A stretch of DNA of 64,000 nt from positions 1 through 64,000 of the forward strand of contig OZ025834.1 of NCBI GenBank assembly GCA_964019425.1, given 5' to 3'. This document shows positions 35,042 through 45,652 of the stretch, one piece after another (position 1 is the stretch's first letter; every line of letters begins with the position of its first letter). This DNA comes from Flectonema sp. DT1601. Its lineage: Eukaryota; Euglenozoa; Diplonemea; Diplonemida; Diplonemidae. The notes beneath the pieces are model-generated. The model was not told the origin of the DNA. It did not search any database and worked only from the letters and a program-made list of their open reading frames with translations. Made by a program: the position numbers and the translations under genes.

Positions 35042-35162
35042 CTAGTTCGTCTGCGCGGGAGGAGGTGTGTCTGGGTGACCCGCACCAGTAGGACAATCAC
35101 GGAGATTTATTCGTAGCTTCGGCTGGGAAGGATCAATGAGCCCAGGTCCACCATGCCAGAGA
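35042..35162 (-). CDS. Orphan terminal coding exon
   Basis: A strong minus-strand 3' splice site (long T-rich tract, CAACTTGTTAG) ends at 35163. After one base completing a codon, 39 codons run to TAG at 35042, in a GC-rich island within AT-rich DNA. The peptide (LWHGGPGLIDPSQPK, then a Pro/Thr-rich end) looks like a real C-terminus. No matching upstream exon is certain between here and the end of the transporter gene at 36158; weak candidates exist near 35.7-35.8 kb. It could be an alternative end of a gene further upstream. Confidence 0.55.
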
Positions 35163-36157
35163 CTAACAAGTTGAAAACAAAAAACAAAAAGAACAAATGA
35201 TCAAGTGGGAGGTAATAAGATTAAGAGGGATGGGGAGGTAAGATTATTGTTTTCTGTATTGTATCATAACATAAACGATACTGAAACATCTGTTAAAGAT
35301 GCAGTGACTATGGTGACGCTTAACTCCTAAACACGATCTGGGTTTGTGGAGACTGGAGTAATAATAAATAAAATAACTTTTCTATTCATGTATAAAATTC
35401 TTTCTTCATAAAGCAATCACATGCACACCACCTAATTATGTTCTGCCGAAGAGAGCAACAAAGAAAGAAAAATAAAAAAAGAAATTCATATATAAATCAT
35501 TTTAATCTTCATTTCTGTTACCACTTTATACCTCAGTTGTTCTGGTTGCGACCAACGATCATTCGTTGTTAGAGATCGAATTATGTCTCAATCGCAAACT
35601 GATGAAAACTGACAACCCGCGGATGATATCCACAAACAAAACTGGAAAAGTGAACAAAGAAGATCCTTTTTTGTACTGTGTCAGAAAAGAATTTACCGCC
35701 GGTGCTTAAGTTTGTGTGCGCGTGTTATTTTTTTTTTATTATTGTTGAAATAAGTGCGGAATAAGTAAGTAATGCTCACAAATAGACAGCGGCAGTGAAT
35801 GCAAACAACGAGACACTACGAGATCTGACTAATTGCCCTTGTACCAAGTAAGGAAAAATATAAGAAGAGAGAAAAGAGAAAAAGTAGTATAAGCAAATAT
35901 TATTAACAAACATAGTACGCCACACTGTCACAACCAAGTTTCTTGATTCTTTATATGTTTTTTTTTTTTTTTTGTCGAAACGTTAGTCGCTACACAAGAA
36001 CAAAATGATCACCAAGTCAGGAGTAATATTTTCGACACAAAATAAAGGTGAACACAGCCGAATTCATTCAAGACAGTACTATGTAAAATCGAAAGGACTG
36101 CTAACGTTAGCCACGCTCCTTGCGTAGAAGCATAAAAAATAATCGGCTCTATAGTTT
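35163..36157. other. Unresolved spacer with possible small exons
   Basis: AT-rich. A candidate exon at about 35774-35825 on the minus strand stays open for 17 codons and ends at a donor GTGAGC, but its acceptor is weak. I see nothing else. Confidence 0.4.
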
Positions 36158-37935
36158 CTAAGAGCTGTACTTGGAGTCTAACTTGACGTTAAGTTCCTCA
36201 ACAGGAATGTCACCAAGCGGCGCAGGGCTCCAGGCAACCTGGGCGGCCTTGAGCTGTTTTTTTTATTTGTTTTATGCCTGACCCAAATACAAGTACTAAA
36301 TTGTAGTCACAATGAAGACATAGGGTGGTACAGATAAAAAGAAATAAAATAAAAAAAGGAAATAACACAAACCTGCCAGAATCCGATAAAGATAGTGAGC
36401 ACACCCGAGTAAATAACTTTCATCATAATAGAAGTGATGAGGAACGCGATAACGATTCCAATGATGAGTCCGGTCAGGTCGAAACTGATGTCATCAAAGT
36501 TGCTGACGTGTCCCAAGAAGGCCGTTGAAACTGCGACGAGTGCGGTGGCAAGAATGATGAACACCATGTACACGAAGTCAGTCAAGTTATCGTTAATGAG
36601 AGCATCCCACGCAGTTCCATCTTTAACGAGTTTCCAAGTGTCTCCAGCGGCAGTCAAGTAAGACTTTCCAAACATTGCAACCTGAACGTAGGCGTAGTCA
36701 TTAAAGTATCTCATCAAACCTTCAATGCATCCCAAGATGCAGTCAATGAGGAGTACTACGATGTGATTTCCTCTTCTTGCCCCGCGAAGCATCATTCTGA
36801 TGGTTCTGATGATTGCGACGATCAAAGAACCAAAACAAATACTTCCGATCGACCAAGAGACAGCTCTTCCGAGGGCTCCCAGAGTTGGACGATCGCTACC
36901 AACAGCGTACGCTGGGGTTTGCGGTCCCATATGTTTGAAGAACCATTCTGAAACAACTCCTGAAGTAGTAACATGAACGATGTTCTTAAAAACTTCTGAT
37001 CCCCAGTACAGAACTAACACTCCAATCCAGAAGCTTGCGCGAGAAGCTGTGTCAGCTGTTTATTATTATTTAGTGTTGCTTACTTGATTCAGTTCGCCTC
37101 TCAGATAAGTAGAGGAGCGCCGGTTTGAAGTGACAGGTCTTTTCGAGAACAAAAATAAAATAACAACATACTGCCATTGGTACTTACTAACATCGAGAGG
37201 CAAGCAAGAAAAAACGCAAACTGAATCACAACCCACGAGAATGCGTTGACTGTTACTCCCCAGTAAGTGGTTGCCGACTTAGCGGAAAGCTGCATGCACA
37301 ACTGTTGGTAGTTAATTAAAGCTAGGTTGGAAAGAAAGATAAATATAATATTTATTTTTTGCTTCAAGGTAATCACATACCGCTGCGAAGAACATCCTAT
37401 CAGACTTCCACAAGATTGCAGTAAACAAAATGTTAATAACAGTGATAACTCCAAATAAGATAGCCATAAACCATTCCTTAGTTATCACAAAAATAACAAC
37501 TCCAGCAATCATAAGGAGAATTGTAATGATAGCGGATACTCTAATTAAAGTGACAGGGTATGTCTGCATCAAAGCAAGATGAAAGAGACAAAGGAAAGAT
37601 GTTAACAGCAGAGCAAAGGCTGCTTGCTGCATGTACTTTGAGGTACCTCCATTACTGCCCTCATCGAATAAGAAAGAAGCTGACGAGTCACTTCCAGTCA
37701 AAGTTGGGTCGGCAACGTAGTTGGCCACACCAAATCCAATTATTGTCAAGGATGACGCAGCCCACATTACAAACCACCAGAAATCCCTGAAGTTTCCTAC
37801 ATCAGCCCACTTTCCCATCGGGTTCGGAAACTGCTCAATCGCTGACAACGCAACTTGCTGCTGACCAGACGAAAGCAGCTCCTGCTCATCAACAATTTGA
37901 CCATACTGAACATTTGTTTCAGTTTCTCCTCCCAT
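36158..37935 (-). CDS. Choline-transporter-like protein (SLC44/CTL/Pns1 family), five exons
   Basis: Exons at 37935-37381, 37301-37188, 37138-37084, 37055-36373 and 36253-36158 join in frame to about 500 residues, close to yeast Pns1 (539). Introns are 79, 49, 28 (or 37) and 119 bp, all GT-AG. The N-terminal 40 residues are hydrophilic, then about ten hydrophobic segments follow. The family signature is clear: RYFNDYAYVQVAMFGKSY in exon 4, preceded by a Cys-rich CILGCIEGLM stretch and followed by a hydrophobic region. CTL proteins are polytopic membrane proteins proposed to move choline or related solutes at the plasma or organelle membrane; the substrate here is unknown. The third intron has two possible acceptors nine bases apart, both in frame, changing the product by three residues. 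The last exon gives a 31-residue hydrophilic tail. Confidence 0.88.
37056..37083 (-). other. Very short intron (28 or 37 bp) with tandem acceptors
   Basis: Donor GTAAGC at 37083. Acceptors AAACAG at 37056 and ACACAG at 37047 both keep the frame. Either choice makes this the shortest intron that I can define here. Confidence 0.6.
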
Positions 37936-38297
37936 TTTAGTTTGTGAAAAAAGTTCTTACGCTGCTGTAAAAGTGTTTTTAAATTTGTTTTTTAAAATAT
38001 TACTTGACTTGAGGTATTCAATTATTCATCTAAAAAGAGTTATCCGATTATAATGAACCAGCTACCTGTTGAAAGGAGAGAAGACGATTATAACAAGCAG
38101 TAAGTATTTCTATACAATACCTCATCAAGACACGCTGATGACCCAACGCAAAAGAAACGAGGGGTTGGTGGTGTGGTGAGAGTAGGTTTGAGAAAAGACA
38201 ACTGGTCATTTCTCTAGATTCAGGAAGTGTTGAATGTTGATTGCATTTCTTAATACGGGGGCGGGTCTAAACAAATGATGAAGAAATCCTGACTGCC
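37936..38297. other. Leader region of the transporter gene
   Basis: A very strong minus-strand 3' splice site (TCTTCTCTCCTTTCAACAG) ends at 38066, about 130 bases upstream of the ATG. A second acceptor-like TTTTACAG with a nearby donor-like GTAAGA lies near 37960, possibly an extra leader exon or intron. Confidence 0.55.
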
Positions 38298-38383
38298 TCA
38301 TAGTAAGTTATAGTGACGCCGCAGGCCCGATTTTGCAGGTCGGGTGGGTGCCAACTCCTCAACAGCACCTTCGTCAGACAGAG
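38298..38383 (-). CDS. Putative terminal exon of an upstream minus-strand gene
   Basis: After a 3' splice site (TTGAGTTTCTTAG) ending at 38384, the frame runs 28 codons to TGA, in GC-rich sequence with the phrase DEGAVEELAPTRPAK. A matching donor, GTGAGTC at 38578, gives a 195-bp intron in the correct phase from a small exon ending at 38579 (starting at 38612 or 38591, two acceptors being possible). I cannot identify the protein or its other exons. Confidence 0.4.
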
Positions 38384-38612
38384 CTAAGAAACTCAAAAGA
38401 ATCGGAACTGGAAGTCTGAAGATCCTGCGATTTTTCTTTCTGCGATTTTTCTTTCTTATTTTATTTTCTCTTTCTCCCGTCACACTTCAACTGGTGCAGA
38501 TAAATCACTTGTCCGAACAAATGTCTGTTTGCTAGCTTGCAAGAAGCAGAAACTCCTGAACTGCATCAGAAGACTCACCACTATGGGATGTCTTGAAGCA
38601 GTTAGAGGTTAC

Positions 38613-39025
38613 CTAATATGGATTTTAGTGATATCATAAAGACCAACATCGTGGTCATATGCAGTGCAATTCTTCATTAGCAGCGTGACGTACATTTTGG
38701 GAGATTTCTTTCAAGTTACTCTTCCTACAGTTGGTGACAGTTACAACTGTCAGTACGGAATGTGTTGCTGTTTAACCAACTCTGATAGAAGCGCAGAACA
38801 AATATCTAACTGAGAGAACTGATCGATTTACTATACATACATACAGAAATATTCAGGTAGTTCTCTTATTAATGGTAAAGCTATTAAACAGGTACTATCT
38901 CTGAGTGAATGCATCGTGAATGTACTATTAACAAAAGTGTTTACAAAATAGTACTTCGACAGGTATTTCATTGATGACATAAATAATGAGTTGGCCATCT
39001 ACCTTTCGATTTCCAATAAAAAGTA

Positions 39026-39059
<34 letters not shown>

Positions 39060-39863
39060 TTCAATCCGTTCGTTTTTTTTTTTGATAAGCGTTCGTTATT
39101 TTGTGTGGTTGATGTTTGCATTAGAAAAAAAAATATTTCGAGGAGAAAAGGGGAGCTGGGTAAAACACAATATAAAAAAGAAAAGAATTCACTGTTTTAA
39201 AAGTTCACTTTCTCTCGCAAGGTGTGGGTAGGGAACCTCAGTGGTTGCTTGGTATATTCAGTTTACTCTTCACAACTACACCAAACATTTATTCAGCAGC
39301 AAGCACCGATAAGGAGAAACAACGTTTCGGCAGACTAATTTTCAATTCACAGGTACGCGAATACCTCGCGTAGCATTCGTTGTTTTACTGACATGTGATT
39401 CTCCGTCAAACCCCCACCGTCAGTCATTACTTATAACTACTAGTCTGCACACACACACACGTGTAGGGGATTGATACTGCTGTGCACACTGTGTGAGTGC
39501 AAACAGTTGATGCGTCAAAAGATATTCAAATTACTAATTGGAACACTAAATCAGCAACACACAGCAGCAAACAATCACCTACAAAGTTATGTCTTGAAGC
39601 AACACAGTGATCCATTAGTTGCAAGGATCCCGAGCGGGGGAAAAAAATATTTAAACCGCGTCCAGTAGTTGCAAATTTCCATCACATTATTCGGGGCAGA
39701 AGTAATGGAAACTATGTTAAGAGAAAATAAAAAAAAACTACGACTTAAATAACTACTGCCAAAATAAGAACTCTCACGAAAGAAAAGTACTCGTGTCTGG
39801 GACTCTCTGACAACAGAGGAACGCCTCCAGCCACACGGCGATGTGTATCGGTAAGACCGAATA
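38613..39863. other. AT-rich stretch without a callable gene
   Basis: Contains a T run of about 24 bases near 39028-39052, a small hairpin at about 38746 (GACAGTT and AACTGTC), and no convincing exon. Confidence 0.5.
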
Positions 39864-40271
39864 ATGATTAAAATAAAAAGATTCTTTGTCACTACCACCG
39901 TCGTGGCACTGGGTTCACAGTCTACCATCGACGTCTCACACGCTTCAGGACAACACGATGAGAGTTCAGATTCGACAGTAACGAATACGAGCGACGTGTT
40001 TTGTACAAGCTTGAGTGATGTAGTGACTAAAGTAAAATATAAATGTTCATTTTTAAAAATGTTCCGTTTTGTGGGTGGCAGCAATGAAATCGATAAGGCG
40101 ATACTTGACAATCCTAAAGTACACTTTGTCGAAACACACAAATACTCTTTGTTGCAGAAAATGGGAATACCGAAACCCACTTCCAACATCACTTCCTCCA
40201 AAGAATGGAATGACCAAAGGCTTCGGATGAAAACAAATTTCGCTTTTTCATTCAATCGCTATGTGACTTAG
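39864..40271 (+). CDS. Possible small secreted or membrane-targeted protein, 135 aa
   Basis: A 135-codon frame from ATG to TAG. It starts MIKIKRFFVTTTVVALGSQS, which looks like a short basic, then hydrophobic signal sequence. The remainder is Ser/Thr-rich, then mixed, with Cys residues and normal-looking use of all amino acids. Codon third positions differ from the flanks. The opposite strand is also open here for 222 codons (39587-40255) but encodes a Phe/Leu/Ser-biased sequence that I regard as the shadow. No homologue is recognised. The downstream AATAAATAAACGATC segment also occurs near 25948. The coding call is tentative. Confidence 0.4.
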   Translation: MIKIKRFFVTTTVVALGSQSTIDVSHASGQHDESSDSTVTNTSDVFCTSLSDVVTKVKYKCSFLKMFRFVGGSNEIDKAILDNPKVHFVETHKYSLLQKMGIPKPTSNITSSKEWNDQRLRMKTNFAFSFNRYVT

Positions 40272-40332
40272 AGTATGTCAGAATAATGAAGGAAAATAAA
40301 ATAATAAATAAACGATCAATCAATAAACTTAC

Positions 40333-40428
40333 TGAAATATATTAAGGTTCATGGGGTGGCATGTAAGCCTCAGAAATTCTACGTCCTTTAATTTGAAACA
40401 ACGCTGCCAAGTGACCCAGCGAAAGGCT
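40333..40428 (-). CDS. Putative internal or terminal exon of an intron-rich gene
   Basis: The minus strand has an excellent 3' splice site (ACATTTTTTCACACAG) ending at 40429 and a consensus donor (TTTCA, then GTAAGT) at 40332. The 96-base exon is fully open in one frame (AFRWVTWQRC, Trp/Cys-containing). In a second frame it codes 28 residues ending at a TAA (ISEAYMPPHEP), which would make it terminal. Both readings can be joined in phase to the exon pair at 43.7-43.95 kb, so the frame is unresolved. Confidence 0.45.
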
Positions 40429-41630
40429 CTGTGTGAAAAAATGTTTTCAGTTTTTTTTTTTTTTTTTTTTTTTTCTCCCTTTGAAAGAGCACAATAAAGA
40501 CTTCTTTACTGTTTCTATTTTCTTCATTGCTTTGTTTCGTTTTGTTTGCACTAACGAATATTTGGGGAATCGGCAATCGGGAAAAAAACAAGTGAGCTGT
40601 AAATGTTCGATTCTGCATTGTCCAGTAGTCAGGAACTGCAGATAATAATTATTAAGAAAACAAAAGAAAAGACAGAAAAAAAAAGAGACTGAGGAATAGT
40701 AAGCTAATAATTAAGTTTTACATTAAAGCAAAATCGTGAACAAGAGGTGCTAGGACCTCCGTGAAAAATAATGTACAGGGTTAATAAACTGTTATTTGTA
40801 TAACGATTGCTTGTGGGTTGATCAGCCTGTTTACAGTTAAGTAGAGCATAGACAAAAGTTTCTTATGAACCTCTGTAAGACAACACTTGTATGAGTCAAG
40901 TATTTCTCTTTATTTTGTATAACGATAATACAGAGGCTCTTGTGAAAAGTTGGAACCTTTTTTTTTTTTTTTTTTTTTTCATTCGCACTGATATATTTGT
41001 TGTGTTGTCACAAGAAGCAAATTACATTCGCGCAAAAATAAGTAGTAAGAAAGTAAGAATGAAAAGTGAAAAAATATCCGGTGGATTATTTCACTTGTTA
41101 TTTTTTTTTTTTTTTTGCTTGCTGGTTTACATTAAAGGTAAAAAGCTCTTTTGAAAACCATTTTGTTGAAAAATAGATAACATGCAAACAATCTTTTATT
41201 AACAATTTGATGCTAGATAGCGCGTGGGCTTACTATTTCTAGTCAGTTTCATGTTTTTTTTATAATTATACAATAGATTAGTTTTCATGTTAACTACTGA
41301 TTAATCAGTATGAAGGGATTGCAAGAGCAAACAGCTTTCAACAACTTTAGTGTACTAATTTACTAAATATTATATTGAGAATCGTTATGTCCCCGAAGTG
41401 TTGAAGGAGGAAAGAAAAAAGTTTTGTTTGCCTGAAAGCACACACCAATTACATTGTTTTCATTTATTTCTTTTTGCCTGGCAGGCCAGTGATCAAACCT
41501 AATTGACTACCCGAACACAGAAGGATACTTGCGGCACAACTATAACAAGGTTTCTATACAGGTTGCATAGTCAGTAGTATGTAACCAATTTCTAACAGAA
41601 AAGAGCGATGAGGTCAACCAATTTCATAAG

Positions 41631-42020
41631 ATGAAAAAAGAGAGCAAATTTGTCTTCGCAATACTTTTCAAAAAACAAAAGGAACGGATAGAATCGTTTA
41701 TTAACAATTCTAACATAACGCAATTCGATATCAACCAGCCTTGTCTACTGGGATTTAAAAAAAAGGGGGAGAAACCCATCTCTTGTCGTGACCCCTTCCT
41801 TCTGCTTTACGTGGTTCACGCCACCAGTCAATTCAAAAAGACACCAACCAAATACTTCGCAGGGATCAACCAGATTAGATATTGTCTGGGGTGCGAAAGA
41901 ATCCTTCTCAAAATCATGGGTGGGGACATTGGCATAATAACCATGCAAGACAACACACTTGAAACAACAAATAGGAAGTCATTCCAAATGCCGACCAAGT
42001 TGTTAAAACAATCAGGTTAG
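41631..42020 (+). CDS. Possible small protein, 129 aa
   Basis: A 129-codon frame from ATG to TAG with strongly coding-like codon use (many TTC, ATC, AAG, GAC and CAG). The sequence is basic and mixed, with phrases such as FAGINQIRYCLGCERILLK. There is no signal peptide or membrane segment. A T-rich 3' splice site (CTTTTTGCCTGGCAG) lies about 145 bases upstream. I recognise no family. It lies between minus-strand exon candidates at 40.4 and 43.7 kb, so it could be nested in an intron on the other strand. Confidence 0.45.
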   Translation: MKKESKFVFAILFKKQKERIESFINNSNITQFDINQPCLLGFKKKGEKPISCRDPFLLLYVVHATSQFKKTPTKYFAGINQIRYCLGCERILLKIMGGDIGIITMQDNTLETTNRKSFQMPTKLLKQSG

Positions 42021-42086
42021 GTAATGTAGTAAAAAAAAAAAAAACAACAATAAGCTGACTTCAATAGAATTAAGGGTGCTTATCTT

Positions 42087-42151
42087 CGCAGCCGAGGGAT
42101 ACTTCCTGCAGGAGTTTCTTTTATGCAAGAATGTCTTTCCTCGGCTATGCG
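42087..42151. ncRNA. Hairpin with 11-bp imperfect stem, possible structured RNA
   Basis: CGCAGCCGAGG at 42087-42097 pairs with CCTCGGCTATGCG at 42139-42151 with one two-base bulge. Inside lies the palindrome TCCTGCAGGA. The island is GC-rich against AT-rich flanks. A precursor hairpin or snoRNA-like RNA is possible, but nothing beyond the fold supports it. Confidence 0.35.
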
Positions 42152-43144
42152 ACTAAAAACTGAAAGCTCATTTCATAGTTTTTTTTAAAAGATAAAAAAA
42201 CAATGGCAAAAGTCGCCAAGCACAAATCACACAAAGATCGACAGAAGCTGCCGCACTACAATGAAACGTCAGTAACAGGAAATAAAAACTTTTACATCTC
42301 TTGCGAAGAACCGCAAAGAGGATAGAGGAGAGAACAATGCAAAAGTGAGAGCACACTGTTAGCAAACTAAAGGAGCGCACATGGTTGAATATAATGCGTG
42401 GGAAAGGAGTGCATCTAGATAGCACAATTGTTGTATTACAAATAACAAAAGGGACCAAATAAGTTTCGTCTATTACCAGCAATAAAACAAATGGACAATG
42501 GCCCAACCTTGTTGTGCACATCCCTTTTAATACAAAACATGTAAGTAAGTCCTTAATAGTAAAGGAAATGATTTATAGAAGACTTGTGTCTACTAAGCTA
42601 CCGCAGCCTGTCTAAACAACTACGTTTTGAGATTGAAAAGGCTCAGGGGCAGTAGCTGGGGAAAACCTTCACTCTAAAACATTAATGAGCAAAACAAATA
42701 TCGGAACACAAAGTTCCTTTTATCACCTAAACAAGAGCCTGGTCAGCAAATGGCAGCAGATTCGCTTTTCCGAATGGGTACTTGGCAACATATAAAGGAG
42801 GAAGCGAATCAATAGAATTTATCGATTCACTGCAATGTAAAGAAAATAAAATAACAAACTGAGCCTATCGTTAACCAGGGTTTGCAGATTGCGTGCTGCT
42901 TACGTTCCTTTATCCTTGACATCGCACTGCTAAGCACGAGAAATGATGGTGCCTATACGCCTTAGGAAGAACAAGGTAACAGAAGAAAGAATGAAATGAA
43001 CAATTGCTGCAAAAAAAAAAGGGAAAGCCAAAGGGTTGGAATTCAGGGATTGGAAAGAAACGAAGCTAAGCAGTCGATACCATTGAAGTAAAAAAGTCAC
43101 ACATACGACTGAAGATAACACGACTACTACCGTTGTGCGAATGA
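42152..43144. other. No callable feature
   Basis: AT-rich with short frames on both strands; I see no splice-bounded exon or repeat. Confidence 0.5.
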
Positions 43145-43492
43145 ATGCTGGGAAGAAGCTGCTCTGGGATGTACCAAAAGGCTAGCAAACGCACTTTGCC
43201 ACTTGGGAAAGCTGCGCGAACCTTGAAGGAAAGAAGTTCATCATTCACAACTAGTGAGCAGGCGAGACACGCCACAGCAAAGAAGATCATCACAAAGGAA
43301 AAAGTCAGCGACATCGCTGAAGAAACATCGATGAGTGTGCATACGGAACTAAGAAAAAACAACCAACAAAAAGGAGGATTGTCGACAAAGGAGTTCTCGA
43401 GCGAAATTTCAGGAGAATTAAATAAAAAAGGATTGAAGTCTCCGTCGATCCTGGCAGGCATACGACTTGGAAACCAAATTATTAATTTATAA
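43145..43492 (+). CDS. Possible small basic protein, 115 aa
   Basis: A 115-codon frame from ATG to TAA with a clear purine-first codon pattern and a Lys/Ser/Thr-rich sequence (KKIITKEKVSDIAEE, NKKGLKSP). An in-frame TGA directly precedes the ATG. No domain is recognised. The opposite strand is also open over part of this region (43066-43461), with a poorer composition. Confidence 0.4.
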   Translation: MLGRSCSGMYQKASKRTLPLGKAARTLKERSSSFTTSEQARHATAKKIITKEKVSDIAEETSMSVHTELRKNNQQKGGLSTKEFSSEISGELNKKGLKSPSILAGIRLGNQIINL

Positions 43493-43696
43493 GTGGACGA
43501 ATATACCTTTTGATATTGCGCCCGTAAGTTGAATGAACATAAAAAACATAAAATAAAATAACAACGATAAAGAAAACACAGTTACTAACTCACTCACTTG
43601 ATCGCTTTGTTTTTTAACAACAATTGCAGCGGTTTAACAAATCAATTTCTCATACTTGTTATGGGAACTTGGTTAGTATTTGTTGTCTTCACTTAC

Positions 43697-43951
43697 TCCG
43701 CCAGCAGCTGATCTGCTAAAAAACCGGCGATGCGGTGAAAATAACATAAACTTATTAAAAAATATCAAAAAAAAGAAAGAAAGAAAAAAGAATAAGGAAC
43801 AAAGTCAAGCTGCTAAACTCATTTAAAAAAAAATGGAAAACTCTTTAACTCACCAGTGTGATCAGAAGTTATTTGCACACAGTCAGCCTTCCACATACAC
43901 TTAGAGTTTTCGGGAGCAATAATTGACTTGTCCTTGACTCGCAATTTTGTG
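43697..43951 (-). CDS. Exon pair of an intron-rich, unrecognised gene
   Basis: Two splice-bounded exons join in frame. The first, 43951-43854 (98 bases), follows an acceptor GTAAAACAG and ends at donor GTGAGTT. It encodes 32 residues including SIIAPENSKCMWKADCVQ. The second, 43715-43697 (19 bases), lies between an excellent acceptor (CGGTTTTTTAG) and a consensus donor GTAAGTG and continues with ADQLLA. The joined frame has no stop while the alternatives do. The Cys-x-Trp-x3-Cys pattern suggests a disulphide-bearing or metal-binding segment, but I cannot name the family. Further exons must lie on both sides; 40428-40333 is a good downstream candidate. Confidence 0.6.
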
Positions 43952-44551
43952 CTGTTTTACAGCAGTGAATCTGCTCAAGGAAGTATTGACCAGAAAAAGG
44001 AGAAATACCCAATTGACAAGGGTTAAAAAAAACATTTTTTTTGTACCGATGGAAACTATTCAGATTGAAAGTTGATCCGAATTGAATTTTATTTATTTAT
44101 TTTTATTCCTTTTTCCCATTTGTACATGTACTGCTGGATAATTAGTTCGTGAATCCGAGTTAATTTTATCTTTTTCATTCCCTAATGCTCAAGCAGTCAG
44201 GTTGCAACATCGCACGAGGTAGAAAGGCAGAAGACAAAATAATATCTGCTCTCGCTACCATTTAGAGATTCTTGTTGTGAACTGACTGCTGGTATTGCAC
44301 TTTATGTGTTGTTTTCCATCGAATTTAATTTTTTAAAAAGAAAAAAGTTTTTGTTTAACAACGGAACTCAAGATATCCTTCTTCAAGTCCATAAAATAGA
44401 AGAAAAAAAAACTATTTAGAAAAATGTACAATTTATGCTGGATGCAGTCCGCGTGTTCTCTGAATACGCCGACTGGAAACCCAACGCTCGCAGAAGTTGA
44501 AATGAAGGATTGAAAATTTTTTTTGAGTTGACGTTTATGCTCCGTTAGTTT
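43952..44551. other. No callable gene
   Basis: AT-rich. Near 44.5 kb the decayed phrase VYLTDTRWSVGLAN on the minus strand marks the dispersed repeat that follows. Confidence 0.5.
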
Positions 44552-44753
44552 GTTAGCGAGTCCAACAGACCACCGAGTATCAGTTAGGTAGACACGCTCA
44601 AATAGAACTAGCTCTTCGAGGGTCTCCAATACTGCGGTGGAAGGTTGAACCTAATCCCAGGGGGATTATTTTATTAGTTTCGGCACAGGCATACTAGATC
44701 AAGTGATCTACAACCACAATGCTTCCACCTTGTCCGGTATGCTAGCAGGAAAC
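44552..44753 (-). repeat. Dispersed repeat, copy 2
   Basis: About 200 bp similar to 24867-25072 in the same orientation, ending at the same CTAGCAGGAAAC boundary. Sequence to its right is unrelated to that of copy 1, which supports an element end. Confidence 0.85.
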
Positions 44754-45652
44754 TAAGTCGAAAAAGAAAAGAAAAAAAAATCTTACATCTTAGTATGATT
44801 TGCAAAGGACAACCGAAATTGAAAAAAAGGATAAAACTGCGGTCTATTTTTTCAGACGAGTGGTCGTTTTCTAAGTTTGTCGGAGTCTTCTTTTGTTTTA
44901 TTTTTCCGTTTTGAAGGGAACGCCAGGAACAACCTGTGGAGAGTAATAAAATTATCCTCCTGGTTGTTAGTCCTGACAGGTAGCTCGCACAAAGTAATGC
45001 TTGAAAATTTGTAAATTGATTAAAACAAAATAAAAAGGAGAAAAAAAAAACAAAAAGAGAACAAAAAGCTCTCTTCCTCCCTTTTAATTAAAAAGTATTC
45101 TGTTCTTAACTGATGAGGTCCGTCTCATATTTCAATGAGAGGTGAATGGTTGAGTCGTGTTGTGTTTTTTTTTTCTTTTTTTCTTATCCAATATTTCTGT
45201 CGCACCGCATTTCTTACAGTTCCCGGAGTGAAACTTTATGCGACATACTCTTAGAATTGAAATGGAAACTTATTAAAAATTGTTTTCCCATTTGTTAAAC
45301 TCGCGCGAATATTAGTGAAGTGTGTAGTGTTTTTTATTCAAACCCGGATTCAGACCAGGTCATACTAAGAAGGAAAGACTGCAAACAAGAAAGCAGTCGA
45401 AGGTACAAAAATGTGTGGATACCTTCCATGCAAGACAACAGATTAAGAAAGCTGTACATAAATAAATGTCCCGCTGAAATAGCATATCAAACCCTCTGTT
45501 AGCTGTAGCCACAGTCGCCATAGCAAGTAGTGGGAAAGACCACAACGTATTCAGATGATTCATTAGTAACGCCACGAAACAAACTAAACTGTAAAAACTG
45601 TAACTGTAAAAATAAATACGACGGTTCATGACGTCAGGTTACCCGCGACGGG
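44754..45652. other. AT-rich region with a short plus-strand frame
   Basis: A 60-codon plus-strand frame at 45320-45502 has coding-like codons but no recognised domain. A hairpin lies near 45131-45148 (CTCAT and ATGAG arms). Otherwise I see nothing. Confidence 0.4.

Noticed and set aside
39587-40255. 222-codon minus-strand frame
   Set aside because: Biased toward Phe, Leu and Ser with weak codon structure; the antisense 135-codon frame looks more protein-like. Its length is unusual, so transcript data should decide.
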